This document shows, in pieces, positions 42,568 through 51,346 of a DNA stretch of 53,642 bases. A program made the translations under genes and the position numbers. The notes beneath the pieces are model-generated. The model was not told the origin of the DNA. It ran no database searches and worked only from the letters and a program-made list of their open reading frames with translations. Origin of the DNA: CALMZY01 sp052033915 (GTDB lineage: Bacteria > Verrucomicrobiota > Kiritimatiellia > CAIQIC01 > JAGNIJ01); assembly GCA_052033915.1 (NCBI GenBank), contig JBPOJF010000014.1:1-53642 (forward strand). Direction: 5' to 3'. The first letter of the stretch is position 1. Every line of letters starts with the position of its first letter.

Positions 42568-43653
42568 TCAACGCCGTTCTTTCAGAAACTGCAATGCGCA
42601 CGACCCGTCGCGGTCGGTCTGCGCCAGTTTCCCCAGGGAAAGCGCAAGATCAATGCCAACGAGGCTGATGAGGCGATCTGCCGCAACCGAGTATTCATGC
42701 GTAATGCTCTGCCACGTTGCATTCAAGTCGGCGGCGGGATGCATCCGTTCGGCCGCACGGCAGGCAACTCCGTGCGGCCACCGGTTGAACAATTCTCTGC
42801 GAGTGTCCGCAATCTCAAGAAATGAATCTCCCAATGCGCTGCCCGGGACGTCCAAGAATCGGTGGCATGGGTGTACAAGGCCCTCCGTGGATACTGCCAC
42901 AGTGTCTTTGAGGGCGAAGCATTCATGAAGGAAGAAACGGGGAGTCCATGATGAGTCCACCATCTTCTGAAGATAGCTGCCAATGGGCTTGATCCAGAGG
43001 GCGTTCCCACCGCTCATGTGCTTGGTCCAGTATAGCATCACTTCCTTCAGTTGCTCTTGCAGCGTCGCGCACTCCGCCGGGCCCCACACATCATTTTCCG
43101 TGGCAGCAAACCCTATAGAGGAGAATCCCAACTGGTGAAGATACGTCACCCCGTGTAACAGATACCGGACGGTGTTGGGGTTGAAAGTCATCCTCACCGT
43201 TGTCGTCAGGTGTCTCGCAATGTCGGCGAGTTGCTCGCCAAACCGGCTGGCATCGCCATGAACCCTGATAGCTTGAGCTTCCGGCGCGCCATCCCATGAC
43301 AACAAGACTCTGACAGCATTCTCCCTGAGCACGCGCAAAACATCCCCCGACAGTAATGTGCCATTCGTTATGATCTCAAATGCAACTTGGCTTCCGCTTC
43401 CGGCGCGGATCACGGGCTGAACAACATCTCCAAATAACAGAAGCGGTTCCCCACCATAGAACAGGAAATGCAGAGGCGTTCGTGCTGGAGCCTGCCGGAG
43501 AAACCAGTCGAACACCCTGAGCGCGTTGTCAGGAGAAATGTCGCGATTCGATCGAGACTGGTTTTGAAAGCAGTAGTCGCAGTGCAAGTTACATCTAGTG
43601 GTAACTTGAAGAATCAGCGATGTGAATCCATTCACGTGATAAACACGCCTCAC
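42568..43653 (-). CDS. Radical SAM enzyme with SPASM-like C-terminus (operon rSAM 4)
   Basis: 361 residues. The cluster-binding motif is CNLHCDYCFQ (Cys21, 25, 28). Conserved core features follow: FLFYGGEPLL (GGE motif) and EIITNGTLL. The C-terminal part has HECFALKDTVAVSTEGLVHP then CHRFLD, the spacing of the first SPASM cysteines, as in anaerobic sulfatase-maturase-like enzymes. The start is a GTG at 43653 that overlaps the aminotransferase stop by 4 bp (GTGA); the longer frame upstream is antisense-like sequence of that gene. Probably modifies a peptide or small molecule. Confidence 0.83.
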   Translation of the reverse strand: MRRVYHVNGFTSLILQVTTRCNLHCDYCFQNQSRSNRDISPDNALRVFDWFLRQAPARTPLHFLFYGGEPLLLFGDVVQPVIRAGSGSQVAFEIITNGTLLSGDVLRVLRENAVRVLLSWDGAPEAQAIRVHGDASRFGEQLADIARHLTTTVRMTFNPNTVRYLLHGVTYLHQLGFSSIGFAATENDVWGPAECATLQEQLKEVMLYWTKHMSGGNALWIKPIGSYLQKMVDSSWTPRFFLHECFALKDTVAVSTEGLVHPCHRFLDVPGSALGDSFLEIADTRRELFNRWPHGVACRAAERMHPAADLNATWQSITHEYSVAADRLISLVGIDLALSLGKLAQTDRDGSCALQFLKERR

Positions 43654-45077
43654 GTTGCGACATTGGAAAGGACTTCGTCGATGATAGCCAGCCCCTCCTG
43701 CAATTCGACAGCGCCGATGGAGAGGGGTGGTGCAACAAAGAGCATGTTTGATACGCAGAGAGTATGGACGCCTCGTTCCATGAGGAGCGTCGACAAGCTC
43801 GCGGTTTGACCGGTTCTGCGAAGCTGACACGATGAACAGTCCAGAGGCTGGCGCGAGTCTCGATCACTAACGAGCTCTATGGCGGCGAGAAGGCCGATGG
43901 AGCGGACATCGCCAACACATACGTGTTTGCTCTTCATGTCCCCGAGGATCTGGGCTAGCAGAACGCCCTGATCGCGTGCGTTTTCTACTAGACGCTCATC
44001 TCGATTCACCTGCAGCACGGCATGCGCTGAGGCACACGCAAGAGGATGCGCACTACTATTGAGCCCGCACATAAGCGGGGTGTCGTCAAAAAAGCGCGCT
44101 ATTTGTTCCGACACTACAGCTGCGGCAAGCGGAATATAACCGGAGTTCATCCCTTTGGCGACTGTGATAATATCGGGCACTATATTCCAGTGATCAACAG
44201 CGAACCACTTCCCTGTCCGTCCGAAGCCCGTTATCACTTCATCCGAGATCAGAACGATGCCGTGCCGTTGAGTCATTTCTCTGAGGCGTTGCCAGTATTC
44301 AGGGGGAGGAACCAAGACTCCACTTGTACCTGACACGCCCTCACAAATGATCGCAGCGATGTTCTCGGCACCTTCAAAACTGATGACTTGTTCGATATGT
44401 GAAATACACTCTCGATGGCATGTAGCTCGGGTCCATCCAAATGGACAGCGATAGCAATACGGATCAAACACGTGGACGACACCTGGCATCGCAGGTTCCG
44501 CAAACCAGCGATGGTAAGACCCTGTCAAGGCTGCCGCGCCGTAAGTGGCCCCATGATAGCTCCGATAGCGAGCAAGGACCTTCTGTCGGCCTGTGTAAAG
44601 CCTCGCCATTTTGACCGCATTCTCGTTCGCCTCGCCTCCACCCAAACAAAAGAACGTCTTCTTGAGATCCCCTGGCGTGACTTCCGCGATGGCTTGTGCA
44701 AGGGCAGCCCGGGGTTCCGTCGCCATCGAGCGATGCGCAAAGGACAGCGTCTCCGCCTGCTGACAAATCGCCCGAACAACGCGCGGATGCTGGTGTCCGA
44801 TATTCACATTCATATGGGACGACGAGAAATCGAGATAGCGCTTACCGCTGGTGTCCCAGAAAAAGATACCTTGAGCTCTTGCAACCGGCAAAGGAGATAC
44901 GGCCTTCTGCTTTGCCCAGCAATACAAGCTGTACTTCTTGCATCTCTCTGCAAGGCTAGGGGAACCATGATTGCTGTCTGCGTTCACGGATTCACGGTTT
45001 CCATGCGGGATTCCGCCGTCTTTGCCCGCCGCAGGACCATATGTGTTTCCGAAGCCATTCAACACTCGACGTTGCAT
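43650..45077 (-). CDS. Class III PLP-dependent aminotransferase
   Basis: About 475 residues. Seen: FFWDTSGKRYLDFSSSHMNV, FFCLGGGEANENAVKMAR, RYRSYHGATYGAAALTG, the cofactor site VLISDEVITGFGRTGKWFAV, and the Schiff-base lysine at about residue 308 in VAKGMNSGYIPLA. Family members transfer amino groups to aldehydes or ketones of omega-amino acids, polyamines and amino sugars. The start is uncertain: conserved sequence begins near residue 40 (PSLAERCKKYSLYCWAKQ), and a GTG near residue 31 is possible. It lies 29 bp after the 38-residue peptide and overlaps rSAM 4. Confidence 0.86.
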   Translation of the reverse strand: MQRRVLNGFGNTYGPAAGKDGGIPHGNRESVNADSNHGSPSLAERCKKYSLYCWAKQKAVSPLPVARAQGIFFWDTSGKRYLDFSSSHMNVNIGHQHPRVVRAICQQAETLSFAHRSMATEPRAALAQAIAEVTPGDLKKTFFCLGGGEANENAVKMARLYTGRQKVLARYRSYHGATYGAAALTGSYHRWFAEPAMPGVVHVFDPYCYRCPFGWTRATCHRECISHIEQVISFEGAENIAAIICEGVSGTSGVLVPPPEYWQRLREMTQRHGIVLISDEVITGFGRTGKWFAVDHWNIVPDIITVAKGMNSGYIPLAAAVVSEQIARFFDDTPLMCGLNSSAHPLACASAHAVLQVNRDERLVENARDQGVLLAQILGDMKSKHVCVGDVRSIGLLAAIELVSDRDSRQPLDCSSCQLRRTGQTASLSTLLMERGVHTLCVSNMLFVAPPLSIGAVELQEGLAIIDEVLSNVAT

Positions 45078-45106
45078 AGGTTCTTGCCTGTGGCATGCAT
45101 GACGCG

Positions 45107-45223
45107 CTAAGCGGCGATTCGTTCTGAGGCAATGGATGCACCACTATGGCATTCTCCACCTTTGTTAACAACGCCCAACCGTTTCAGATCCTTCTCTAGA
45201 CAACTCAACAGTCTGCTTTGCAT
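45107..45223 (-). CDS. 38-residue peptide in the radical SAM operon, candidate precursor
   Basis: The ATG at 45223 follows directly on the stop of the aldo/keto reductase (TGAATG) and has an excellent ribosome binding site, GGAGGAGGT, five bases upstream. It encodes 38 residues ending at TAG 45107-45109. The first half (MQSRLLSCLEKDLKRLGVV) can form an amphipathic helix, like the leader of a modified peptide. The second half is small-residue-rich and contains GGECHSGASIAS. It has two Cys in total (positions 8 and 29). No family is recognised. It could be a precursor peptide, a small regulator, or a translational coupling device. Confidence 0.5.
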   Translation of the reverse strand: MQSRLLSCLEKDLKRLGVVNKGGECHSGASIASERIAA

Positions 45224-46099
45224 TCAGACCTCCTCCGTGATGCTGTTCACAATCAGCAGGTTCTCGCGGAGGTCTCTCTCGCGGGGCATGCCGACGATTA
45301 GGCTGCTGACGACAGGATTCTCTCCCAGAAACTCCAGAGCAGCCCTTGCTGGGGGTTCCTTTAGTTTGCGAACAAGACGCAAGCAGGCCTCGTACTCCCA
45401 ACGATTCCGGAAGAGACGATTGAGGTTTCTCGCATCAGCCTTGTCCAGCACCGTTTCACGGGTGAATGCGCCGGTTAGTAGGCCCTGAGCCAATGGCATG
45501 TGAGCAATGAAACCGACACCCAATTCTTGGCACGTGGGCAGCACCTCCTTCTCTGCCTGTCTGTTGACTAAGTTGTATTCGCTCTGAACAGATGCCAATC
45601 GCAACGTCCCGACTGCTTCTCGAATGTCTTTGCCTGTAACATTACACAAGCCTATGTGCCGAACTACACCAGCTTTTCTCAAGGCCTCCATGGTTGACAG
45701 AACTTCCGAAAGCGGTGTTCTTCCGTCGAGCCAGTGAACTTGATACAGATCGATATAGTCCGTCTTGAGTCGACTCAACGACCCCTCAATATCTCGCAAC
45801 ACTGAGTCGCGGGAGGTGTCGCGGTACACACGTGTTCCCTCCCATTTGAGGCCGCACTTGGTGCCGATCAGAATGTCCTTCCGTACCGCGCGGAGGACCT
45901 CTCCAAGTCGCTCTTCGGACTTCCCATAGCCGTAGATAGGGGCCGTATCAAAGTAGGTGATGCCGGCCTCCAGACAGTGCTCCAGTGTTCGGATGGCTTC
46001 ACGCAGATCCACATCAAGCCAGCCATCCCCCCCAAGTTGCCATCCACCGTAACCGAGAAGAGACACTGTCAGATCTGCACCCAGCTTCCGGTATTTCAT
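45224..46099 (-). CDS. Aldo/keto reductase
   Basis: 291 residues, NADPH-dependent carbonyl reductase fold. The catalytic tetrad can be placed: Asp and Tyr in YFDTAPIYGYGKSEERLG, Lys in IGTKCGLKW and His in LYQVHWLDG. It starts MKYRKLGADLTVSLLGYGGW, the standard family opening, so the ATG at 46099 is right; upstream frame overlaps the Ldh_2 gene. GGGAG lies 10 bp before it. It follows the Ldh_2 gene by 16 bp and is directly followed by the 38-residue ORF. Likely reduces an aldehyde or ketone intermediate of the pathway. Confidence 0.88.
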   Translation of the reverse strand: MKYRKLGADLTVSLLGYGGWQLGGDGWLDVDLREAIRTLEHCLEAGITYFDTAPIYGYGKSEERLGEVLRAVRKDILIGTKCGLKWEGTRVYRDTSRDSVLRDIEGSLSRLKTDYIDLYQVHWLDGRTPLSEVLSTMEALRKAGVVRHIGLCNVTGKDIREAVGTLRLASVQSEYNLVNRQAEKEVLPTCQELGVGFIAHMPLAQGLLTGAFTRETVLDKADARNLNRLFRNRWEYEACLRLVRKLKEPPARAALEFLGENPVVSSLIVGMPRERDLRENLLIVNSITEEV

Positions 46100-46115
46100 T
46101 GGTTGAATTCTCCCA

Positions 46116-47126
46116 TCACTGGTCGTCCCGGATACTTTTCCCGTCTCCCGTAAGCAAAGCATATTCACGGTCAGAGAGATCGAGACCCTCCGCGGTGGCA
46201 GTGCGTGCGGCATTGTAGCATCTGTCCCCCGGATAGCGGACACGTTTCCCCTGTGCGCCCTGTTGACCGAGTACGAGCCCCAGCAATGAGTCTGCGTCTC
46301 TCAGGAAATCTCCGATACTCCGGAATTTCGCAATATCTATGGCAATGAACATGTGCCCCCGCCTGCCCCGCGAACAGGATGCGAAATGTTCTCCGCCTAG
46401 CAGGATGCCACATAGGATCTCGATTGCCAGTGCGAGACCAAAGCCCTTGTATGAGGCACCAGATTCATCACACCCCAAAGGATTGATTGCGTAGCTGGTG
46501 GCGGTCATCTTGCCGATTATCCATGTGGGTGGTATCTGAGTCCCGTTCCGTTCCAGTTCCACGATCTTGCCGTTCGAAGCGACAGACGTGGCGCAGTCCA
46601 ACATGAATGGGGCCATGGTCCTTGCGGGCACGCCAATCGCCAAGGGATTGGTCCCCAGCAGAGGCGTCTCGCCATTTGTCGGCACCATGTAGCATCCACC
46701 CGCACTTAACACGATGCCAATACAGTTCTGTGCCACGGCGAGGTCCGCGTAGTACCCCGCCGCCCCAAAGTGTTTCGCGTTTATGACGCCAACAAGCGCC
46801 GCTCCAAGCCTGCGGCTCTTCTCCAAGGCGACAAGCATCGCTTGGTGCGCAGAAACGGGCCCCAAGGCATGATCGCCATTGAAGATCTCTACAGCCAAGT
46901 CCTGGCTTCCCGGGGACCGCGTAAATGTGGGAGACAAGTTGAGTTCTCCAGCGCGAATGGCGCGCAGGTACGAGCCGAGGAGAGCTATGCCGTGAGACTT
47001 GATGCCTCTCATCTGGCCGTACAATATTACGTCCGCCACTATGCCCGCATGTCCTGCATCGACGCCTTCTTGGACTAGACGATGCAGGATAATGTCCCTA
47101 ATCTCAGAATGTAAGAACCTCGTCAT
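46116..47126 (-). CDS. Malate/L-lactate dehydrogenase family (Ldh_2) oxidoreductase
   Basis: 336 residues, the normal family size. Seen: MRGIKSHGIALLGSYLRAIR, DHALGPVSAHQAM, VINAKHFGAAGYYADLA, GTNPLAIGVPA, and ASYKGFGLALAIEILCGILL near the end. The family oxidises 2-hydroxy acids or related substrates (malate, lactate, ureidoglycolate, sulfolactate, imines) with NAD(P). The ATG at 47126 has AGGGA six bases upstream. It is 48 bp after rSAM 3. An oxidation followed by the class III aminotransferase would turn an alcohol into an amine; that order is inference. Confidence 0.87.
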   Translation of the reverse strand: MTRFLHSEIRDIILHRLVQEGVDAGHAGIVADVILYGQMRGIKSHGIALLGSYLRAIRAGELNLSPTFTRSPGSQDLAVEIFNGDHALGPVSAHQAMLVALEKSRRLGAALVGVINAKHFGAAGYYADLAVAQNCIGIVLSAGGCYMVPTNGETPLLGTNPLAIGVPARTMAPFMLDCATSVASNGKIVELERNGTQIPPTWIIGKMTATSYAINPLGCDESGASYKGFGLALAIEILCGILLGGEHFASCSRGRRGHMFIAIDIAKFRSIGDFLRDADSLLGLVLGQQGAQGKRVRYPGDRCYNAARTATAEGLDLSDREYALLTGDGKSIRDDQ

Positions 47127-47174
47127 ATTATTCCCTGTTCGGAAAGAGATAACCGTCACTGATAATGATGCGAA

Positions 47175-48086
47175 TCAACGACGAACGTCTCCCCCGCTGG
47201 ACAATGTCCTTCTGTAAATAGTCGGAAACTGTGTCCAGTGTTCGAATGTTGCGGAACAAACCTGGCAGTGTGCCAAGTCTGCAAAATCCCCTTTCAAGTG
47301 CATCGCCCGCAAGCGGTGGTATTGTTCACTCGACCACGCTTCACGAAGCGTCATTGTGATGACGCTCCCGACAACCATCTCGCTATTGAAGTCCACACAG
47401 CAGTATGAAATGAAGCCGTCATACGTGACTGATATAGAAGTCCAGAGCAGTCTACACGGAATGCGTCGCTCCTTCTCCCAGGTGCGATCAAGATCGGCAC
47501 GAACGAGATAACCCCCTTGGTTGCCCATGGAAGGGAACTCAAAACGATCGCAGTATTGCCCCCACTTGGCGCGAAATGCTTCTTCATCCGTCCCTTGATC
47601 CCGGAACCGAACACTTCGTATGACGACCTCGGGTCTATGTGATCTGCCCTGCAGTAGTTGTTTTAGGGTCGCGAGATTTTTCGTCAGCCGTTCGAAGGAC
47701 GCCCCCACGCGAACGGCCTCGTACTCCTCCTTCGTAGTACCCTCCATAGATATGGAGAGAACATCTGGATTCGAGTCAAGAAGGCCCTCAATTGCTTCTG
47801 CGTTCGCTGGCTGGAGGCTCGTGTTCAGCAGCACAAAAAGACCGTGGCGCTTGCATCGTCGAACGAAGTCGACGCATTCAGGATGCAGTAACGGTTCGCC
47901 GATAGTAGCCAGATTCACTTTGGATATCTCGGCATCCTCTACCTGTGCGAGGACGCGGTCGAAGAGCGCGCTGCTCATGAATCCACGCGGCCGCTTCATC
48001 GTCGCGTTTGCACACATGACGCATTGCAAAGCGCAGGCGTTGGTCAACTCTATATTGCAATATACGGGCGGATCCACGTTATTCAC
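47175..48086 (-). CDS. Radical SAM/SPASM enzyme (operon rSAM 3)
   Basis: 303 residues. The [4Fe-4S] motif is CALQCVMC (Cys18, 22, 25), preceded by VYCNIELTNA. Next come VNLATIGEPLLHPE (GEP in place of GGE) and LSISMEGTTKEEYEAVR. The tail resembles a SPASM/twitch region: IPCRLLWTSISVTYDGFISY, CCVDFNSEMVVG and HCQVC. I prefer the GTG at 48086, which has AGAGGA five bases upstream and overlaps the previous gene by 8 bp; a GTG at 48107 is possible. Its closest architecture is of enzymes that modify peptides or small molecules. Confidence 0.83.
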   Translation of the reverse strand: MNNVDPPVYCNIELTNACALQCVMCANATMKRPRGFMSSALFDRVLAQVEDAEISKVNLATIGEPLLHPECVDFVRRCKRHGLFVLLNTSLQPANAEAIEGLLDSNPDVLSISMEGTTKEEYEAVRVGASFERLTKNLATLKQLLQGRSHRPEVVIRSVRFRDQGTDEEAFRAKWGQYCDRFEFPSMGNQGGYLVRADLDRTWEKERRIPCRLLWTSISVTYDGFISYCCVDFNSEMVVGSVITMTLREAWSSEQYHRLRAMHLKGDFADLAHCQVCSATFEHWTQFPTIYRRTLSSGGDVRR

Positions 48087-49581
48087 GAGGGTCCTCTTGC
48101 TGTGCACGTTGAACTATGGCACGCAGTTCTTTCAAGGGCTCTGCAAACGTGGCGGTAGCCACACTAGGGGCCCGCATCAGGGTGCTGAACACTTCATGGT
48201 ACAGGGGCTGGACACGACTCATCAACTGCCGATAGCGGCTTGCCGGCTTCCCCAACCCCGGCGTCCCTCTCGCAATCCGCATCTCGATATGCTCAAACCA
48301 TTGGTCGATCGGACGACAGATAGCATGCAACGCGCCAGCATGCTTATCGTAATCTTCAGGCAGCCAATCCGGCCTCAGGCACTTCCCGATGCTAGATCGC
48401 TGAGCTTGGTGCATTCCGGGTTCGACGACCATGCAAGATGTGTAGTTCCGAAAGAAGTGCCCCTGCCCAATTTCGTCAAGAAACTGGATGTTAGTGGCGA
48501 CTTCTGCCGATGTAGTATCGGCATCGAACATGATGAATCCGATATGCACGGCGATGTTAGCCCGACGGTACTGTTTGACACCTTCGCGGATGTTCTCAGC
48601 CGTTAGTTTCTTGTTGTACCGTTCTAGTTGACTCGGACTTCCGGCCTCCACCCCTATGAAAACTCGATACAATCCAGAGGCCCTAAGCGTCAGAAGTAGC
48701 TCTGGGTGATCCAGAAACGCGTCAGCCCTGCAAGAGATCCGAAACGTATAACCCCGCCCATTCAGTAAGGAACAGAGCTCCCGGATGCGGGCGATGTTTT
48801 CCGGTGTCATCGGCCCCACAAAGTTGTCGTCAAAGAAGAAGAAATCGGATGCCCCAAAGGTGGTCTGAAGGTAATCCGCTTCAGCAAGGATCTGCGCCGG
48901 CGACCGCCCCTCCCAACTCCGGCCGGTAAAGGATGCAAACTGTCCTCTTGTGCAAAAAGCACAGCTGCCCCAGCATCCCCTGCTGGCGACCATATTCAGT
49001 ACCGGAGGTGTACTCCGGTGAAGCACTGAAAGCGGGTTGACACGCCTTGGTATGGGGAGCTGCGAAAAGTGAATAGGCTGATAGCGATCCGTAATTGGTA
49101 ATTGTTGGATTGCGCATCTTGTCGCATAGCTCAGAGGATCGAGTAACTCGTCACCTTTGTCTACAGCTTTGCATATTTCGGCAATCACCACCTCACCATC
49201 GCCGGGAATAATCGCATCGATCGTGTGCGGGATGTGTTCCACCAGAAGAGAGGGAGCGAGCGACGCGGCATAGTCGCCGAACACTACCACTGGCTTTGAC
49301 GAGAATGTTCTTAGCTGGCGCGCGAGTTCAATGGCTCTCGGAAAGTTCTGCGCCATTTCCGAAAATGCGACAATGTCGGGCGAAAATGTGGCGAGGTGCT
49401 CAAGCACCTTGTTATCCGATAGTTCCAAAACGTCCGCGTCCAGGACAAGACTCGTATGTCCGTTAGCCTCCAAGAACGTAGAAAGGAAGGAAATACCCAG
49501 ATTGTGATACAGTGCGTCGGCGCTGTAGTAGTCATCAACCCACCAATGCGTGTTCAGAGACACGAAGGCGATTCGGCACAC
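48079..49581 (-). CDS. B12-binding-type radical SAM enzyme (operon rSAM 2)
   Basis: About 500 residues. The N-terminal 150 residues have the cobalamin-binding Rossmann-like layout of B12-radical SAM enzymes (RIAFVSLNTHWWVDDYYSAD, SFLSTFLEANGHTSLVLDAD, VVVFGDYAAS), but no DxHxxG base-off motif. The radical SAM core has SRGCWGSCAFCTRG (Cys203, 207, 210), DFFFFDDNFVGPM and VFIGVEAGSPSQLERYNK. Relatives carry out methylations at unreactive carbons and ring rearrangements. I use a GTG at 49581 with GGAG 9 bp upstream; a TTG at 49608 is the longest option. It overlaps the preceding gene by 28 bp. Confidence 0.83.
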   Translation of the reverse strand: MCRIAFVSLNTHWWVDDYYSADALYHNLGISFLSTFLEANGHTSLVLDADVLELSDNKVLEHLATFSPDIVAFSEMAQNFPRAIELARQLRTFSSKPVVVFGDYAASLAPSLLVEHIPHTIDAIIPGDGEVVIAEICKAVDKGDELLDPLSYATRCAIQQLPITDRYQPIHFSQLPIPRRVNPLSVLHRSTPPVLNMVASRGCWGSCAFCTRGQFASFTGRSWEGRSPAQILAEADYLQTTFGASDFFFFDDNFVGPMTPENIARIRELCSLLNGRGYTFRISCRADAFLDHPELLLTLRASGLYRVFIGVEAGSPSQLERYNKKLTAENIREGVKQYRRANIAVHIGFIMFDADTTSAEVATNIQFLDEIGQGHFFRNYTSCMVVEPGMHQAQRSSIGKCLRPDWLPEDYDKHAGALHAICRPIDQWFEHIEMRIARGTPGLGKPASRYRQLMSRVQPLYHEVFSTLMRAPSVATATFAEPLKELRAIVQRAQQEDPRE

Positions 49582-50864
49582 GACTCGAAACTCCGGTGAA
49601 AAGGACAATAGGGATCAACTTTCTCCGCGTCGCCGGCAAGTTGAAGGGACCGAGCTCTGCAACCTCCCTTGCACTCGTGCAAGTACGTACATTCTCCACA
49701 TTCAGCCGGACAGCGTAGTGAGCGCATTCTAATCATGCCTACTCCCGCGTGCCATGCCGCCTGAAGGGAACAGTGTTTGAGATTCCCTGCGTTGAAATCC
49801 TTGCCCATGGAAACACATGCTGAGTACGTGCCGTCTGGGCTAACATATAGACCGGTGTGCGCTCCACCACATCCGAACCGGCGAGAGAATGGATTATTCC
49901 CTGTGGAAGAAAGCGCGAGATATCGGTTGACGGCGTTCGCCAATGTTCCGACTGAAAACATCGTCGGGACTGTGACGCGCACCCCATAGCGACACCCCGC
50001 TGCAAGCGCGTCATGAAGTGCACTCAGATTTTCAGCTGCTGTAGGTATGATCCCTGGATTGAGTAGGGCTCGACCTTCAAACTGCAGGAACTTGAATTTG
50101 ACCGCGTACGCTCCAATCCTGCGTGCGAATTCAACAATGCTATCGACGTCGTTGAGTGTTTGCCGGGTTATCGTCACGCGAATGGCGAATCTGTTGCGGT
50201 ACAGACCGTTCAATCGTGATACATTTGAGACGAACTGGTTCCACGACCCTTCACCTCGGATCGCTTCATAGTGTTCTCTGGTTCCACCCTCCATGCTGAT
50301 GGAGAGCGTGCGGAGATCGAGGCCGTTCAGCCTGTCTATCCACTCTTCTGTCAGCAAAGTCGCATTTGTGCTAAGGCTGATGGCGATGTCATTGCGCCTA
50401 AAGGACTTCAGGACGCGGAGCGCATCTGGACGGAGCAATGGTTCCCCCCCACCGATGGACACCTTGAAGACCCCGGATGACCGAAGTTCCGCCGCCCAAC
50501 GCTCGATTTCCGCTAACGCAAGTTCGTCGACTGAGGCAACGCCAGCCGATGTGTAGCAGTGCTTGCAGCGGAGATTGCATAGTGTGGTGAAGTCGAAGTA
50601 GATCTGCAATGGGGCCGACAAGATCCCTGATTCGCAACTGATCTGCGGGGTGTCTAGTACCTCGTAGTCGGGCGTGCCATCTTGCCGAAAGAGGGTGCGG
50701 CCCCGTGATGCCACGGATGGATGAAGATTTTCGTGGAGGCGAGACACATCGCCCTCCAGAAGAGCTTTCGCAACTGGGTGATCCGCGAAGAGGTATTCGA
50801 ATTCCAAGGTGTCGTAGAGCACCGCACCAAAGTGCTCTTTCCGGACGAAGTATCTCGGTATCAC
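49554..50864 (-). CDS. Radical SAM/SPASM enzyme, peptide-maturase type (operon rSAM 1)
   Basis: 436 residues. The N-terminal extension PRYFVRKEHFGAVLYDTLEF, ending FADHPVAKALLEG, is typical of radical SAM enzymes that modify ribosomal peptides. The core has FTTLCNLRCKHCYT (Cys96, 100, 103), VSIGGGEPLLRPDAL and LSISMEGGTREHYEAIRG. A full SPASM domain follows: FGCGGAHTGLYVSPDG, ACVSMGKDFNAGNL and CPAECGECTYLHECKGGCRA, enough Cys for two auxiliary clusters. The start is a GTG at 50864 with AGGAGA six bases upstream. It is the first gene of the operon. Confidence 0.86.
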   Translation of the reverse strand: MIPRYFVRKEHFGAVLYDTLEFEYLFADHPVAKALLEGDVSRLHENLHPSVASRGRTLFRQDGTPDYEVLDTPQISCESGILSAPLQIYFDFTTLCNLRCKHCYTSAGVASVDELALAEIERWAAELRSSGVFKVSIGGGEPLLRPDALRVLKSFRRNDIAISLSTNATLLTEEWIDRLNGLDLRTLSISMEGGTREHYEAIRGEGSWNQFVSNVSRLNGLYRNRFAIRVTITRQTLNDVDSIVEFARRIGAYAVKFKFLQFEGRALLNPGIIPTAAENLSALHDALAAGCRYGVRVTVPTMFSVGTLANAVNRYLALSSTGNNPFSRRFGCGGAHTGLYVSPDGTYSACVSMGKDFNAGNLKHCSLQAAWHAGVGMIRMRSLRCPAECGECTYLHECKGGCRARSLQLAGDAEKVDPYCPFHRSFESCAESPSCL

Positions 50865-51346
50865 CTGCTTTCTCCTATGCCTCGGAGCCAGACCCTCGAG
50901 TCGCGATAACCCTCGAGCGTAACATAGCCCAATCGTTCACATATGTTGCTACACTACTCGGGCGACATAGTTGAACCGCTCACAGTCGTTTGTGGACGTG
51001 GACAGGGGGAATGATTCAGCGACACTTCGTGCCCGTCACTTCCCAAGCCGTATTCTCAGCTGGCTGAGCGGTCGATCAACATGCCTGTATCTATCGTCTC
51101 TCCCGCGGACTCAACTGAAGTCACACCAACTTGTTACCTCTCGTCATCACCGCAAGTGAATCGCCTAGGCCTCAGATCCCGGGAAGGGACAGCAAAACCT
51201 CGACGGTATTCTAGTCAAGCAAACGCTTTCGTCGAGCGGATTCTGAATCCGGCGGGTGCCTTCTGCCCAGCCTAGCTTGGTGACGATCGCGAGTTTCCTG
51301 TTGTACTGTTTGAGCTGACAACATAAGACAGCGGCAGGATCTCGGA
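50865..51346. other. Divergent intergenic region ahead of the biosynthetic operon
   Basis: These 482 bp separate the first gene of the radical SAM operon (minus) from the ADP-ribosylglycohydrolase gene (plus) and should carry both promoters. A 21-codon minus-strand frame (ending at 50873-50875) and a 64-codon plus-strand frame (51081-51275) are open, but neither has a convincing ribosome binding site. CTCGAG-containing inverted sequence lies near 50894-50917. No promoter stands out clearly. Confidence 0.5.

Noticed and set aside
51081..51275. 64-codon plus-strand ORF ahead of the ADP-ribosylglycohydrolase, considered as a precursor peptide
   Set aside because: No convincing ribosome binding site, opposite strand to the operon, and unremarkable composition.
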